Of a DNA stretch of 64,000 nucleotides, positions 43,952 through 53,427 are shown piece by piece. Made by a program: the position numbers and the translations under genes. The notes under the pieces are model-generated. The model did no database searches. It was not told the DNA's origin and was given only the letters and a program-made list of their open reading frames with translations. The DNA is from Porphyromonas sp. oral taxon 278 str. W7784 (GTDB lineage Bacteria; Bacteroidota; Bacteroidia; Bacteroidales; Porphyromonadaceae), in assembly GCF_000467855.2 (NCBI RefSeq), contig NZ_KI259221.1:264869-328868 (forward strand), given 5' to 3'. The first letter of the stretch is position 1; the number at the start of each line of letters is the position of its first letter.

Positions 43952-45364
43952 ATGCCACTCACTACGCCACTACCTACAGGCTTCATCCAGCAGATCCATG
44001 AGCTCCTCCCCGAGGAAGCTCCTGCACTTCTCCGTGCCCTTGACGAAGAACCCTCGGTATCTATCCGCCTCAATGCTCGCAAGACTGAAGGAATCGACCT
44101 CCCCCTAGCCCTAGGAGACGCCGTCCCTTGGGCTGGTCCCTTGGGCTACTACCTGGATCAGCGTCCTTCCTTCACCGCAGATCCGCTTTGGCATGCAGGC
44201 TTTTACTACGTACAGGAAGCTTCTTCGATGCTCCTCAGCCTGGTGAAGCCCCTCTTAGGTGAGGAACCTCTTACAGCTTTAGACCTTTGTGCGGCCCCAG
44301 GTGGCAAGAGTACCCTGCTCCTTGATCTGCTACCCGAGGGAAGTGTACTGGTAAGCAACGAGCTCATACGCTCTAGGGCACAGATCCTCGCCGAGAACAT
44401 CCAGAAGTGGGGATCTACACAGTCGATCGTTACTTCTACAGAGCCCCGAGTGCTGGGCAAGCTCCGCACAACCTTTGACTTCATACTTGTCGACGCTCCT
44501 TGCTCTGGTGAAGGGATGCTCCGCAAGGATGAAGAAGCTCGCCGTCAATGGTCTCCCGGCCTCGTAGTCCAGTGTGCCCGTCAGCAACGGGAGATCCTCG
44601 AGGACATTTGGCCTGCACTTCGTCCCGGAGGTATCTTGATTTATAGTACGTGTACTTTCAATCGGGATGAGGACGAAGCTATGGTCGGCTACCTCGTCGA
44701 AGAGTTCGGCGCAGAGCCACTGGCCTTACCCGACTGCCCTAATGAAATCATCCCCTCCACGCTAAGCCCTTATCCTTGCTATCGTATGATGCCTCACCGA
44801 GTGCGAGGTGAAGGTCTCTTCCTCGCCGTCCTACGTAAGTCCGAGGACGAAGCACCTGCGAAGGTGAAGCCTTCTAAAGGAAAAGGCCGGGGAAGTATCA
44901 AAGTTCCCGCAGAAGTCCTCGCTTGGATCGCCGAAAATCTTCGCCAAGACCTCGTGCTTCAACAGGTAGGAGACGACCAATTAGTCGCTTATTCGCCGTC
45001 GGTCTTGTCGCTGGTCGAACAGCTACAGGCGCTGAAGGTCCCCATCCTTACTTCGGGGATACCGCTGGCAGAAGTAAAGGGCAAGAATTATCTCCCGCCC
45101 CCCGCCTTGGCACTGAGCTTGGCGCTGGCCGAAGAAGCCTTCCCTCGGGTAGAAGTTACTCAAGAGACGGCGATACGTTATTTGGCTCGTGAAGCGATCA
45201 TCCTTCCCGAAGCGACGCCCCGAGGGTTTGTTCTGATCTGTTATCAAGGACAAGCGCTGGGCTTCGTCAAGAACCTCGGCAACCGATCCAATAATCTCTA
45301 TCCGCAGGCTTGGCGCATTCGCCATCCAGAGTTGGTGCTGGCCTCGCTGGCCGAAGGGAAGTAA
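43952..45364 (+). CDS. RsmF/NOL1-NOP2-Sun family rRNA (cytosine-C5) methyltransferase
   Basis: The 470-residue protein has the Nop2/Sun catalytic core: SAM motif LTALDLCAAPGGKSTLLLDLL near residue 108, motif IV FILVDAPCSGEGMLRKDEEARRQW near 172, and motif VI ILIYSTCTFNRDEDEAMVGYLVEEFG with the nucleophile Cys near 233. A long C-terminal region ending GFVKNLGNRSNNLYPQAWRIR matches the RsmF-type RNA-binding tail. E. coli RsmF methylates C1407 of 16S rRNA. It is 22 bp after the RsmI-like gene. Confidence 0.92.
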   Translation: MPLTTPLPTGFIQQIHELLPEEAPALLRALDEEPSVSIRLNARKTEGIDLPLALGDAVPWAGPLGYYLDQRPSFTADPLWHAGFYYVQEASSMLLSLVKPLLGEEPLTALDLCAAPGGKSTLLLDLLPEGSVLVSNELIRSRAQILAENIQKWGSTQSIVTSTEPRVLGKLRTTFDFILVDAPCSGEGMLRKDEEARRQWSPGLVVQCARQQREILEDIWPALRPGGILIYSTCTFNRDEDEAMVGYLVEEFGAEPLALPDCPNEIIPSTLSPYPCYRMMPHRVRGEGLFLAVLRKSEDEAPAKVKPSKGKGRGSIKVPAEVLAWIAENLRQDLVLQQVGDDQLVAYSPSVLSLVEQLQALKVPILTSGIPLAEVKGKNYLPPPALALSLALAEEAFPRVEVTQETAIRYLAREAIILPEATPRGFVLICYQGQALGFVKNLGNRSNNLYPQAWRIRHPELVLASLAEGK

Positions 45365-45369
45365 GCGCC

Positions 45370-46098
45370 ATGCCTTCAGCCTTCTTCCTCCAGCGCTTCA
45401 AGATCACCCAGGAGCGAGTAGCGCAGCGTGTCGGGACAGATGCCCTTCTCCTCGGCGCTTGGTCCTTCAGTCATCCCTTGCCCAAGAAGGCGCGTCTCCT
45501 TGATGTAGGGACGGGAACGGGCATAGTTGCTCTGATGCTGGCCCAACGTTTCCCAGAATCCTCCGTCGAAGCATGGGAAATGGAAGCAGAAGCCCTTCTA
45601 GATGCCGAAGAGAATTTCCGCACTTCGCCCTTCGCCTCTCGCCTCAAGCTCCGAGCGCAGAACTATATGGAGGCGCTTGCAAGCGAAGAAGCACCCTTCG
45701 ACCTGATTATTTCCAATCCGCCCTACTATACGGAGGGCATTCTCCCCGAAGATCATCGCCTTAGCCTTGCCCGTCATGTGGCGGAAGGGTTGTCGCCGAC
45801 GACGCTTCTTCGCACGGCAGCATCGCTCCTCACAACCCAAGGTGCTCTGGTGCTCATCACGCCAAGCACTTCGCTTGATCAGTTACGTCGGGAGGCCGTC
45901 GAAGCAGGTTGGCGTCTGGCCGAACTAGTCACCGTCTTCTCCAAACCCCACCAAGAAGTGCGGGTACTCACTCTTTGGTGCCGCCTCTCTTCAAGTTCGG
46001 ATTACATCCCGACGAAGACCTCGACCCTAATTCTCCAAGATGCCGACGGCACTCCCTCTACCGCCTACCGAACGTGGGTAAAAGACTTCCTCCTCTAA
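45370..46098 (+). CDS. tRNA1(Val) (adenine(37)-N6)-methyltransferase, TrmN6-like
   Basis: From the ATG at 45370 (MPSAFFLQRFKITQERVAQRVGTDALLLGAW) the product is 242 residues, the usual TrmN6 length. The open frame extends to 45310, but that part overlaps the previous gene and is not conserved-like. The SAM motif is LLDVGTGTGIVALMLAQRF and the amino-methyltransferase motif IV is LIISNPPYYTEG. It is the last gene of the four-gene block before array 5; three of the four are methyltransferases for RNA. Confidence 0.9.
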   Translation: MPSAFFLQRFKITQERVAQRVGTDALLLGAWSFSHPLPKKARLLDVGTGTGIVALMLAQRFPESSVEAWEMEAEALLDAEENFRTSPFASRLKLRAQNYMEALASEEAPFDLIISNPPYYTEGILPEDHRLSLARHVAEGLSPTTLLRTAASLLTTQGALVLITPSTSLDQLRREAVEAGWRLAELVTVFSKPHQEVRVLTLWCRLSSSSDYIPTKTSTLILQDADGTPSTAYRTWVKDFLL

Positions 46099-46137
46099 AG
46101 GGGAAGTAGCCCCCTCCATCCCCCCCCTCCCTTCATT

Positions 46138-46245
46138 CCCATTCATAGCTCCCGTATACTACCCATTCATGGGTCGCCGAGGTGACCCATGAATGGGGTA
46201 CCTAACCGACCCATGAATGGGTCACTTACAGGTCCCATGCATGGG
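46138..46245. repeat. 24-bp-period palindrome array 5 (5 units), inverted partner of array 4
   Basis: Cores start at 46138, 46162, 46186, 46210 and 46234, exactly 24 bp apart, with central pairs TC, TC, GA, GA, GC; the first has a degenerate right edge (ATAGC). Bases 46138-46239 are the exact reverse complement of 41823-41924. The 268-bp gap 46099-46366 holds the array and no gene. Confidence 0.95.
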
Positions 46246-46366
46246 GAGGGGTTAGAGCCACTGCAGAGGGGAGCCTATATGAAGAGCTGTGAACCTTTGC
46301 AAAACACCTCGGGTTGTAAGGCAAACAACTCACTTATTCATCAACCTAACAACTAACTCTGATAAG

Positions 46367-46996
46367 ATGCAGAAAGCATTCATCTCATTCCTCGAGTGCG
46401 CCAGCAACCTCGGCAGCCTCGGACGCAAACTCATCCGTGTAGCGATCCTGATCATCTTCGTTTGGATCGGTGGCTTGAAGTTCGCCAACTACGAAGCCAA
46501 CGGGATCATCCCCTTCGTGGCCAATAGCCCGCTGATGAGCTTCTTCCTCAAGGACGCCAATAATAAGGTGACCAACGACGAAGGTAAGACCGTCAAGGAG
46601 TACACCCTCAACAAGGTACCCGAAGGACAGTACAATCAAGCGAAGCACGATTGGCATGTCGAGAACCGCACCTACCTCTTCTCCCACGGCCTAGGTATTC
46701 TGATCATGACCATCGGTATCTTGGTCTTCCTCGGGCTCTTCTCGCCCTACCTCGGCATCGTAGGCGAACTTCTCTGCATCATCATGACCATCGGGACGCT
46801 GAGCTTCCTCATCACCACGCCCGAAACGTGGGTACACGCTTCGCCAGAAGCCTTGGCTGCCGGCGAATGGGCCGATGGCTTCCCCTTCCTCTCCGGTGCT
46901 GGTCGCCTCGTCATCAAGGATACTGCGATCCTTGCCGGCGCTGTCGTCCTGCTCTCCGAATCTGCATCGAAGATCCTCGCACGCCTGAAGAAGTAA
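46367..46996 (+). CDS. DUF417 family (YkgB/RclC-like) membrane protein
   Basis: From the ATG at 46367 (MQKAFISFLECASNLGSLGRKLIRVAILIIFVWIGGLKFANYEANGI) the product is 209 residues with four hydrophobic segments, matching DUF417. The extra 26 codons upstream to 46289 are not family-like. E. coli RclC of this family is in the reactive-chlorine response, but no rcl genes are near and the molecular function is unknown. A near-match -7 box (AACCTTTG, 46292-46299) lies about 70 nt upstream. A strong terminator follows. Confidence 0.88.
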   Translation: MQKAFISFLECASNLGSLGRKLIRVAILIIFVWIGGLKFANYEANGIIPFVANSPLMSFFLKDANNKVTNDEGKTVKEYTLNKVPEGQYNQAKHDWHVENRTYLFSHGLGILIMTIGILVFLGLFSPYLGIVGELLCIIMTIGTLSFLITTPETWVHASPEALAAGEWADGFPFLSGAGRLVIKDTAILAGAVVLLSESASKILARLKK

Positions 46997-47037
46997 GCCT
47001 TCTTCCTGCAGTCCAAGGGATCTTCCTTATATCTTGA

Positions 47038-47084
47038 GAAGCGAGTCTGAGCCTCTGAGCGCTCAGACTCGCTTCTCTTTTTCC
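47038..47084 (+). terminator. Intrinsic terminator after the DUF417 gene
   Basis: GAAGCGAGTCTGAGC (47038-47052) pairs perfectly with 47061-47075 around an 8-nt loop, followed by TCTTTTTCC. It separates the DUF417 gene from the glycogen module. Confidence 0.9.
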
Positions 47085-47235
47085 CCCCACAGCAGGATTC
47101 GCCTCGGAGAAGAGCAGGCTCAAGCTTGACGGGGATGATGCTTATTCGTATCTTAGCTGAAGAATTTAGAAAACCTCCTACACAGTCCGCTCTCCGAGCC
47201 TTCTGATGGAGTCCACCTCATAAGCGAAATCTAGC

Positions 47236-49212
47236 ATGAGTTACCTCAAGTTCGACCGAAGGCTGATGGCTAATCTCGATGAGTCCACACAACGAGAATA
47301 CATCCGCACGAATCGTAAGGGCGCTTATTCTTGTTCGAGTATTGTCGGCTGCAATACCCGCAAGTACCACGGCCTCCTCGTCATCCCCGTGCCCACCCTC
47401 AGTGCTAATAACCACGTCCTCCTCTCTAGCCTTGATCTGACCATCATCCAGCATGGCGTCCCCTTCAACGTCGGGATACACGAATATGAAGGCGACGTCT
47501 TCAGCCCCAAAGGCCACAAGTACATCCGAGAGTATAATGTCGACGTCGTATCCTCTACGACCTACCGCGTCGGTGGCGTGATCCTCGAGAAGCAATTCCT
47601 CTTCTGCCACTACACCAATAGAGCTATCACCCGCTACACCTTACTCGAAGCACACAGCCGGACGACACTACGTCTGTCGCCTTTCCTAGCCTTCCGTGAC
47701 GTGAAGATGCTCACCCATCGCAACGATCAGATCAATGGCGACTACGGCGTCGCACGTTCAGGCGTGACCTTCTGCCTCTACCCCGGCTACCCCACCCTAT
47801 ATCTTCAGGTCTCCAAGGAACATGAATTCGTCTCCGATCCCCATTGGAACGAGAAGAATGAATATATCAAGGAGCGGGAACGTGGCTACGAATACACCGA
47901 AGATCTCTATGTCCCCGGCTACTTCGACGTAGATATCGAGGTAGGCGAATCAGTGTACTTCTCCGCAGGTATCGAAGAGGCCGATCCCGCTTCTCTTGCA
48001 CAGCTCTTCGACGAAGAAGTAGCCATGCGTATCACCAAGGACGACTTCCGAAGCTGTCTGCTGAATGCAGCGCTCCAATTCTATTACCGCCCCGACGCCA
48101 CCCACGGCTACCTGCTGGCGGGATATCCTTGGTTCGGAGTGCGAGCTCGAGATCTCTTCATCGCCCTCCCCGGCTGTACCATCTACGCCGATGCGCCCGA
48201 GCGCTTCTACCGTATCATGGATACCGTCCTACCCGAAGTGCGGGCCTTCATGAATCAAATAAGTCTCTCCACTGAAATCCGTGATATAAACGAAGGCGAC
48301 GTAGGTCTCTGGGCGATCTGGGCGCTACAAGAATACGCCCGCTGGTCGACTCCCGCCGACATGGTCAGTAGATATGGTGACTTCCTCAACGAACTCATCC
48401 ACTACTACCTCAAGAACATTCACCCCAACCTCCGCATTGACCACACAGGGCTCTGCTACATCACCGGAGACGGGAAGCCTCTATCCTGGATGGATGCCAA
48501 GATCAACGGCCAGGCAGTCATCCCGAGAGAAGGCTACCTCGTCGAAGTCAATGCCCTCTGGTATAATGCTCTTTGCTTCTACAGAGAAGTGATGCCCAGC
48601 CAGTGGACGGAGGAGATGGAGTCGCTCCTGCAGCTCGTCGAGAAGAGCTTCTGCAATATCTTCATCAACGAGCATGGCTACCTCTTCGACTATGTCAACC
48701 CACATAGCACCCGACGTGACTGGAGCGTGCGGCCGAACATGATCTTCGCCACCTCGCTTCCCTATTCACCCCTTCCCAAGTCTACCCGTCGCTCCGTCAT
48801 CGAGATCATCACTCGTGAGCTCCGTACTCCTAAGGGTCTACGCTCCCTTAGTCCTAAGAGCGACGGCTACCAGCCCCAATGTCACGGGACGCAGCTACAG
48901 CGTGAGCGAGCTTATTATAATGGCTCCGTCTGGCCTTGGCTTCTCGGCCCTTACTTCGAAGCTTGTCTCAAGCTCTACGGACGTAGCGCCATCTCCTTCA
49001 TCGAACGTACCCTGATCGGTATGGAAGAGGAACTGCAACAGCATGGTGTAGGTACCATCAGTGAACTCTTCGATGGGAATCCTCCCTTCAAGGGTCGTGG
49101 TGCGATCTCCTTCGCTATGAGCGTCGGGGAGATCCTCCGATCGCTGGAGCTTCTCAAGGTGGCAAAAAGCAAGTATGATACACAAACCCTTCCCATAATT
49201 AGATACGAATGA
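47236..49212 (+). CDS. Glycogen debranching enzyme (amylo-alpha-1,6-glucosidase type)
   Basis: The 658-residue protein has an N-terminal glycogen-debranching domain (YIRTNRKGAYSCSSIVGCNTRKYHGLLVIP, residues about 23-55). A C-terminal (alpha/alpha)6-barrel follows: GYPWFGVRARDLFIALPG near residue 298 contains the catalytic-type acidic pair, then LWAIWALQEYARW, YITGDGKPLSWMDAKINGQAVIPREGYLVEVNALWYNAL and YYNGSVWPWLLGPYFEA. It removes alpha-1,6 branch stubs of glycogen. Its stop overlaps the next start as ATGA. Confidence 0.93.
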   Translation: MSYLKFDRRLMANLDESTQREYIRTNRKGAYSCSSIVGCNTRKYHGLLVIPVPTLSANNHVLLSSLDLTIIQHGVPFNVGIHEYEGDVFSPKGHKYIREYNVDVVSSTTYRVGGVILEKQFLFCHYTNRAITRYTLLEAHSRTTLRLSPFLAFRDVKMLTHRNDQINGDYGVARSGVTFCLYPGYPTLYLQVSKEHEFVSDPHWNEKNEYIKERERGYEYTEDLYVPGYFDVDIEVGESVYFSAGIEEADPASLAQLFDEEVAMRITKDDFRSCLLNAALQFYYRPDATHGYLLAGYPWFGVRARDLFIALPGCTIYADAPERFYRIMDTVLPEVRAFMNQISLSTEIRDINEGDVGLWAIWALQEYARWSTPADMVSRYGDFLNELIHYYLKNIHPNLRIDHTGLCYITGDGKPLSWMDAKINGQAVIPREGYLVEVNALWYNALCFYREVMPSQWTEEMESLLQLVEKSFCNIFINEHGYLFDYVNPHSTRRDWSVRPNMIFATSLPYSPLPKSTRRSVIEIITRELRTPKGLRSLSPKSDGYQPQCHGTQLQRERAYYNGSVWPWLLGPYFEACLKLYGRSAISFIERTLIGMEEELQQHGVGTISELFDGNPPFKGRGAISFAMSVGEILRSLELLKVAKSKYDTQTLPIIRYE

Positions 49213-50468
49213 AAGCACTCATGTTTGGGTGGGAGTTCCCCCCCCACATTCTTGGAGGTCTAGGTACAGCTAGCTATGGCCTGACTAAGGGGATGGCAGC
49301 TCAGGGAGATATGGAGACGACCTTCGTCATCCCCCGACCCTCAGGGGACGAGGATACGAGCTTCCTCCGTATCATAGGAGCAGGAGATACCCCCGTAGTC
49401 TACCGTGATGTGAACTATGACTATGTGCGTGACCGCCTCGCTGGGAAGATGACTCCCGAGCTGTACTACCATCTGAGGGATCATATCTATGCTGACTTCT
49501 CCCACATGAGGACGAATGACCTCGGATGTTTTGAGTTCTCAGGGAAGTATCTCGACAACCTCCTCGAGGAAATCAATAACTATTCGATCGTCGCAGGGGT
49601 AATCGCTCGGTCAGAGACCTTCGATATCATCCACTCCCATGACTGGCTGACTTACCCCGCAGGTATTCATGCCAAGCAAGTCACAGGGAAGCCTCTGGTC
49701 GTGCACGTCCATGCTACGGACTTTGACCGTAGCCGCGGGAATGTCAATCCTACCGTCTTCGGTATCGAGATGGATGGGATGAACCACGCAGACCATATCA
49801 TCACCGTAAGTGACTTGACCCGTCGGACAGTGATCGAGAAGTATCATCAGGATCCTGCGAAGGTCACGACGGTACATAATGCCGTCACTCCGCTTGCTCC
49901 CTCTATCCTTGCTCTCCCCGATCGTCGTGGGGTGAAGGACAAGGTAGTCACCTTCCTCGGGCGTATCACCATGCAGAAGGGCTGTGAGTACTTCGTCGAA
50001 GCTGCTGCTAAAGTACTTGAGCGCACCAAGGGCGTACGCTTCATCATGGCCGGTAGTGGAGATATGATGGACGCAATGATCCGCCTTGCCGCCGAGCGCA
50101 ATATCTCCGACCGCTTCCACTTCACAGGCTTTATGAAGGGACAGCAAGTCTACGAAGTCTTCAAGGCCAGCGATGTCTATGTGATGCCTTCCGTCTCAGA
50201 GCCCTTTGGTATCTCTCCCCTCGAAGCGATGCAGTGTGGAGTCCCCTCCATCATCTCCTACCAGTCGGGCTGTGCCGAGATCCTCAACTATGCCGTCAAG
50301 GTCGACTATTGGGATATCGACGCCATGGCCGATGCGATCTATGCACTGATCACCTATCCCGAGATGCACGCCTTCCTCAAGGAAGAAGGTCTGCGTGAAG
50401 TCAATAGCATCACCTGGGAAGCTGCAGGGCGTAAGGTCCGAGCTATCTATGATCGCTATGTCCGCTAA
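49209..50468 (+). CDS. GT4-type glycosyltransferase, glycogen/starch synthase-like
   Basis: The 419-residue GT-B protein opens with MKALMFGWEFPPHILGGLGTASYGL, the sugar-nucleotide loop of glycogen synthases. It contains DIIHSHDWLTYPAGIHA near residue 140, ITVSDLTRRTVI and VHNAVTP, and has the C-terminal donor site FKASDVYVMPSVSEPFGISPLEAMQCG near residue 318. Together with the debranching enzyme and GH57 neighbour it most likely extends alpha-1,4-glucan. The donor (UDP- or ADP-glucose) is not readable. It is coupled to the upstream gene by a 4-bp overlap. Confidence 0.88.
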   Translation: MKALMFGWEFPPHILGGLGTASYGLTKGMAAQGDMETTFVIPRPSGDEDTSFLRIIGAGDTPVVYRDVNYDYVRDRLAGKMTPELYYHLRDHIYADFSHMRTNDLGCFEFSGKYLDNLLEEINNYSIVAGVIARSETFDIIHSHDWLTYPAGIHAKQVTGKPLVVHVHATDFDRSRGNVNPTVFGIEMDGMNHADHIITVSDLTRRTVIEKYHQDPAKVTTVHNAVTPLAPSILALPDRRGVKDKVVTFLGRITMQKGCEYFVEAAAKVLERTKGVRFIMAGSGDMMDAMIRLAAERNISDRFHFTGFMKGQQVYEVFKASDVYVMPSVSEPFGISPLEAMQCGVPSIISYQSGCAEILNYAVKVDYWDIDAMADAIYALITYPEMHAFLKEEGLREVNSITWEAAGRKVRAIYDRYVR

Positions 50469-50495
50469 TCACTACTCTACTATACGCAAGATATT

Positions 50496-51782
50496 ATGAA
50501 AAAGATCTGTCTCTGCTTCCAGATTCACCAGCCTTATCGTCTCCGTCGATATCGCTTCTTCGATATAGGGAACTCCCACTACTATACCGATGACTACCTC
50601 AACGAGGAGGTCTTCGAGCGCATCGCTGATACCTGCTACATCCCAGCCAATAGGATGCTCCTAGAGCTCCTGAAGGCCTACCCAGACTTCTCCGTCAGCT
50701 TCTCTATCTCGGGGCTCGCTATCGAGCAGATGGAGTACTATAAGCCTGAGCTTATCGAAAGCTTCAAGGAGCTTGTTGCTACAGGGCGTGTAGAGCTGAT
50801 CGCTGAGCCCTATGCGCACTCCCTCTCCTCGCTGTTTGACCCAGTAGAGTTCCGCAGTCAGGTACGTATGCAGCAGGCTAAGCTCCGTGAGCTCTTCGGA
50901 GTGGAGCGCTCACGTGTCCTCTGCAATACCGAACTGATCTACTCCGATGAGATCGCCTCTGAGATCGCAGCCATGGGCTACGAGGGGATCATCACCGAGG
51001 GGGCAAAGCACGTCCTTGGGTGGAAGAGCCCTAACTACCTCTACGAAGCTGTCTCTGCCCCCAAGACCAAGCTACTCCTCCGCAATGCTCAGCTCTCAGA
51101 GCTCGTCACCAACCACTTCTCTGACTACGGATCACCCGAGTATCCCGTCACCGCCGACAAGCTCCTTGGGCGAGTCAAGTGGCTACCTGAAGGAGAGGAC
51201 TTCACCCTGCTGTACATGAACTATGAAGTGCTAGGCTCTATGAATAGGCCTGAGACGGGTATCTTCGAGTTCTTCAAGGCGCTTCCTCTTCTGGCACCAA
51301 GCTATGATGTGAGCTTCACTACTCCCTCTGGCCTTCTCGATGAGCACAAGAGTGTCGCTCCCCTCTCTGTAGCCTATCCCATCAGCTGGGCTGGCGAAGA
51401 GAAGAGCACCAACGAATGGACTGGGAACATCCTACAGCAGGGAGCCATCGAGAAGCTCCGTCTATGGGGTGAGCGTGTGCATGCGCTTGATGATCGCCGC
51501 CTACTCCAGGATTGGCTCTACCTGCAGAGTGCTGACCACTTCTACTATATGAACACCATCAACTGGGGAGGCCATCCCTTCAGCCCCTACACCTCGCCCT
51601 ACGATGCATTCAACAACTACATGAATGTCTTGAGTGACCTACTTCTCCGAGTCGAAGAGCAGGCACCTAGTAGCATCGAGACTGAGGAGCTCAACTCCTA
51701 CCAACAGACCATCCATGCTCAGGATGAGCGCATAGCCCTCCTAGAGCAAGAACTATCCAAGCTGAAAGCGGCGAAGGGGTAA
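50496..51782 (+). CDS. GH57 family alpha-glucan hydrolase/transferase
   Basis: The 428-residue protein starts MKKICLCFQIHQPYRLRRYRFFDIG, the hallmark HQP start of GH57. It has FSISGLAIEQMEYYKPELIESFKELVATGRVELIAEPYAHSL near residue 70, CNTELIYSDEIA near 145 and SADHFYYMN near 345. GH57 enzymes act on alpha-1,4 or 1,6-glucans as amylases or branching enzymes. The last 30 residues form a short coiled coil. It is 27 bp after the glycosyltransferase, completing the glycogen module. Confidence 0.92.
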   Translation: MKKICLCFQIHQPYRLRRYRFFDIGNSHYYTDDYLNEEVFERIADTCYIPANRMLLELLKAYPDFSVSFSISGLAIEQMEYYKPELIESFKELVATGRVELIAEPYAHSLSSLFDPVEFRSQVRMQQAKLRELFGVERSRVLCNTELIYSDEIASEIAAMGYEGIITEGAKHVLGWKSPNYLYEAVSAPKTKLLLRNAQLSELVTNHFSDYGSPEYPVTADKLLGRVKWLPEGEDFTLLYMNYEVLGSMNRPETGIFEFFKALPLLAPSYDVSFTTPSGLLDEHKSVAPLSVAYPISWAGEEKSTNEWTGNILQQGAIEKLRLWGERVHALDDRRLLQDWLYLQSADHFYYMNTINWGGHPFSPYTSPYDAFNNYMNVLSDLLLRVEEQAPSSIETEELNSYQQTIHAQDERIALLEQELSKLKAAKG

Positions 51783-51814
51783 TCTACTCCCCTTCGCTCT
51801 AAATACCTATCCCT

Positions 51815-52465
51815 ATGTCTAAGGATCTCCATCTGGAGAATATACGGCGAGAGTATTCCTCGAGGAGCTTGAGCCGAAAGGATCTACCCAAGGATCCTAT
51901 AGATCTAGCTAGCTCCTGGATCGACCAAGCCATCGCTGCTCAGGTCAACGAGCCGACAGCCGTCATCGTCGGGACTGCTACACCCGAGGGACACCCCAGC
52001 ATGCGTACAGTCCTCCTGAAGGAAGTACTGGAGGGGAAGTTCGTCTTCTACTCCAACTACGATAGCCGTAAGGGGAGACAGATCGCAGCGAATCCCCATG
52101 TAGCACTGACCTTCCTCTGGCACGAACTAGAGCGTCAGATCCATGTCGAGGGGACGATCAAGCACCTGTCCCCCGAGGAGAGTGATGCCTACTTCGCCAT
52201 GCGTCCCTACAAGAGTCGTGTAGGAGCGCGTATCTCGCCACAGAGCCAGCCCATCCCATCACGTGAGTACATCATGATGCGCTTTGCCGCCGAGAGCCTA
52301 CGCTTCGTCGGGAGAGAAGTGCCTCGCCCAGACAACTGGGGAGGCTTCGCTGTGACGCCCTCACGGATAGAGTTCTGGCAGGGGCGAGATAGCCGTCTGC
52401 ATGACCGCTTCCTCTACGAGCTCCAGGAGGATGGCTCATGGAGCATCCACCGCTTAGCCCCCTAA
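51815..52465 (+). CDS. pdxH: Pyridoxamine 5'-phosphate oxidase
   Basis: PdxH oxidises pyridoxine or pyridoxamine 5'-phosphate to PLP with FMN. The 216-residue product shows the FMN-binding block PSMRTVLLKEVLEGKFVFYSNYDSRKGRQIAANPHVALTF (residues about 58-100), the IHVEGTIKHLSPEESDAYF region and the conserved C-terminal WGGFAVTPSRIEFWQGRDSRLHDRF ... WSIHRLAP. Length is standard. It lies 32 bp downstream of the GH57 gene and its end overlaps or nearly abuts the xerD-type gene. Confidence 0.96.
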   Translation: MSKDLHLENIRREYSSRSLSRKDLPKDPIDLASSWIDQAIAAQVNEPTAVIVGTATPEGHPSMRTVLLKEVLEGKFVFYSNYDSRKGRQIAANPHVALTFLWHELERQIHVEGTIKHLSPEESDAYFAMRPYKSRVGARISPQSQPIPSREYIMMRFAAESLRFVGREVPRPDNWGGFAVTPSRIEFWQGRDSRLHDRFLYELQEDGSWSIHRLAP

Positions 52466-52479
52466 GTCTAGAGAGGTCG

Positions 52480-53409
52480 ATGTCCGAGCACTCCAACTAC
52501 CTTCAGACCTTCCTCGACTACCTGAGCTATGAGGCGGATGCTTCACCTCTGACGGTCAGCACCTACCAAGCGGATCTACAGAGCTACTTAGCCTATGTCG
52601 AGGAGCGTCTGGGCGAAGCCTTCGTCCCCTCGGAGGGAGATCTTGACCTCGTCCGTGGGTGGCTCTCCCATAAGATGGATCAGGGAGTCAAGGCCTCTAC
52701 CGTAGGGAGGTGCCTGACCTCGCTCAAGAGCTACTACCGCTATCTGCTGAAGACCGAGCGCATCAAGACCAATCCTATCCAGGCACTACGCCCTCCGAAG
52801 GCAGCTAAGCCCCTCCCTGTCTACGTCCCTACGGAGGAGATGGACCAGATGTTGAGCCCCGAGATCGATGAGCATGACTGGCGGGCGGTACGTGACCGCC
52901 TCATCCTCGTGATGCTCTACGAGTGCGGGCTACGACGCTCCGAGCTTGCGGGGCTCAAGGAGCAAGCAGTCGACACCCAAGCACGCCAACTCAAAGTCCT
53001 CGGTAAAGGGCGGAAAGAGCGCATCGTCCCCTTTGGCGAAGGGCTGGCCTCTTCGATCGAAGCCTGGCGCCATCTACGCACCTCGGTCTTCGGCCTTACC
53101 GAGAGCTTCCTCGTCAATACTGAGGGCAAAGCCATGACTCCTCAGGCGGTCTATGCCGTCGCTCACGAAGCACTATCTGCGGTGCCTAACCTCGCTCGGC
53201 GTGGGGCTCACGTCCTTCGCCACACCTTCGCCACCGATATGCTCAACTCGGGAGCTGACCTGATGCTTCTCAAGGAGCTCCTCGGGCACAACTCGGTCTC
53301 TACCACTGTACGCTACACACACACTTCCTTCGAGCAGCTGAAGAAACTCTACGCCGCCCATCCTCGAGCAGCACACACCCCTCGAGCAGAGGATACGGGC
53401 GACGACTGA
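52480..53409 (+). CDS. Tyrosine recombinase XerC/XerD
   Basis: The protein has an N-terminal SAM-like core-binding domain (YLQTFLDYLSYEADASPLTVSTYQADLQ) and a C-terminal catalytic domain. The full catalytic set is visible: Arg in ECGLRRSELAGL, Lys in GKGRKERIVPF, His-x-x-Arg in HVLRHTFATDML, His in LLGHNSVSTT and nucleophile Tyr in RYTHTS. It should resolve chromosome dimers at dif. I choose the ATG at 52480 (MSEHSNYLQ, 309 residues); the upstream ATG at 52438 would overlap pdxH and add 14 unlike residues. No phage or integron context is seen. Confidence 0.9.
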   Translation: MSEHSNYLQTFLDYLSYEADASPLTVSTYQADLQSYLAYVEERLGEAFVPSEGDLDLVRGWLSHKMDQGVKASTVGRCLTSLKSYYRYLLKTERIKTNPIQALRPPKAAKPLPVYVPTEEMDQMLSPEIDEHDWRAVRDRLILVMLYECGLRRSELAGLKEQAVDTQARQLKVLGKGRKERIVPFGEGLASSIEAWRHLRTSVFGLTESFLVNTEGKAMTPQAVYAVAHEALSAVPNLARRGAHVLRHTFATDMLNSGADLMLLKELLGHNSVSTTVRYTHTSFEQLKKLYAAHPRAAHTPRAEDTGDD

Positions 53410-53427
53410 TCCCCCCTTGCCCCAAGG

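Noticed and set aside
52480..53409. Xer-type recombinase as the invertase of the 42-46 kb block or a marker of a mobile element
   Set aside because: It matches housekeeping XerC/D, is not adjacent to the inverted repeats, and no att sites, phage genes or other integrase are present. A role in the inversion cannot be excluded but is not supported.
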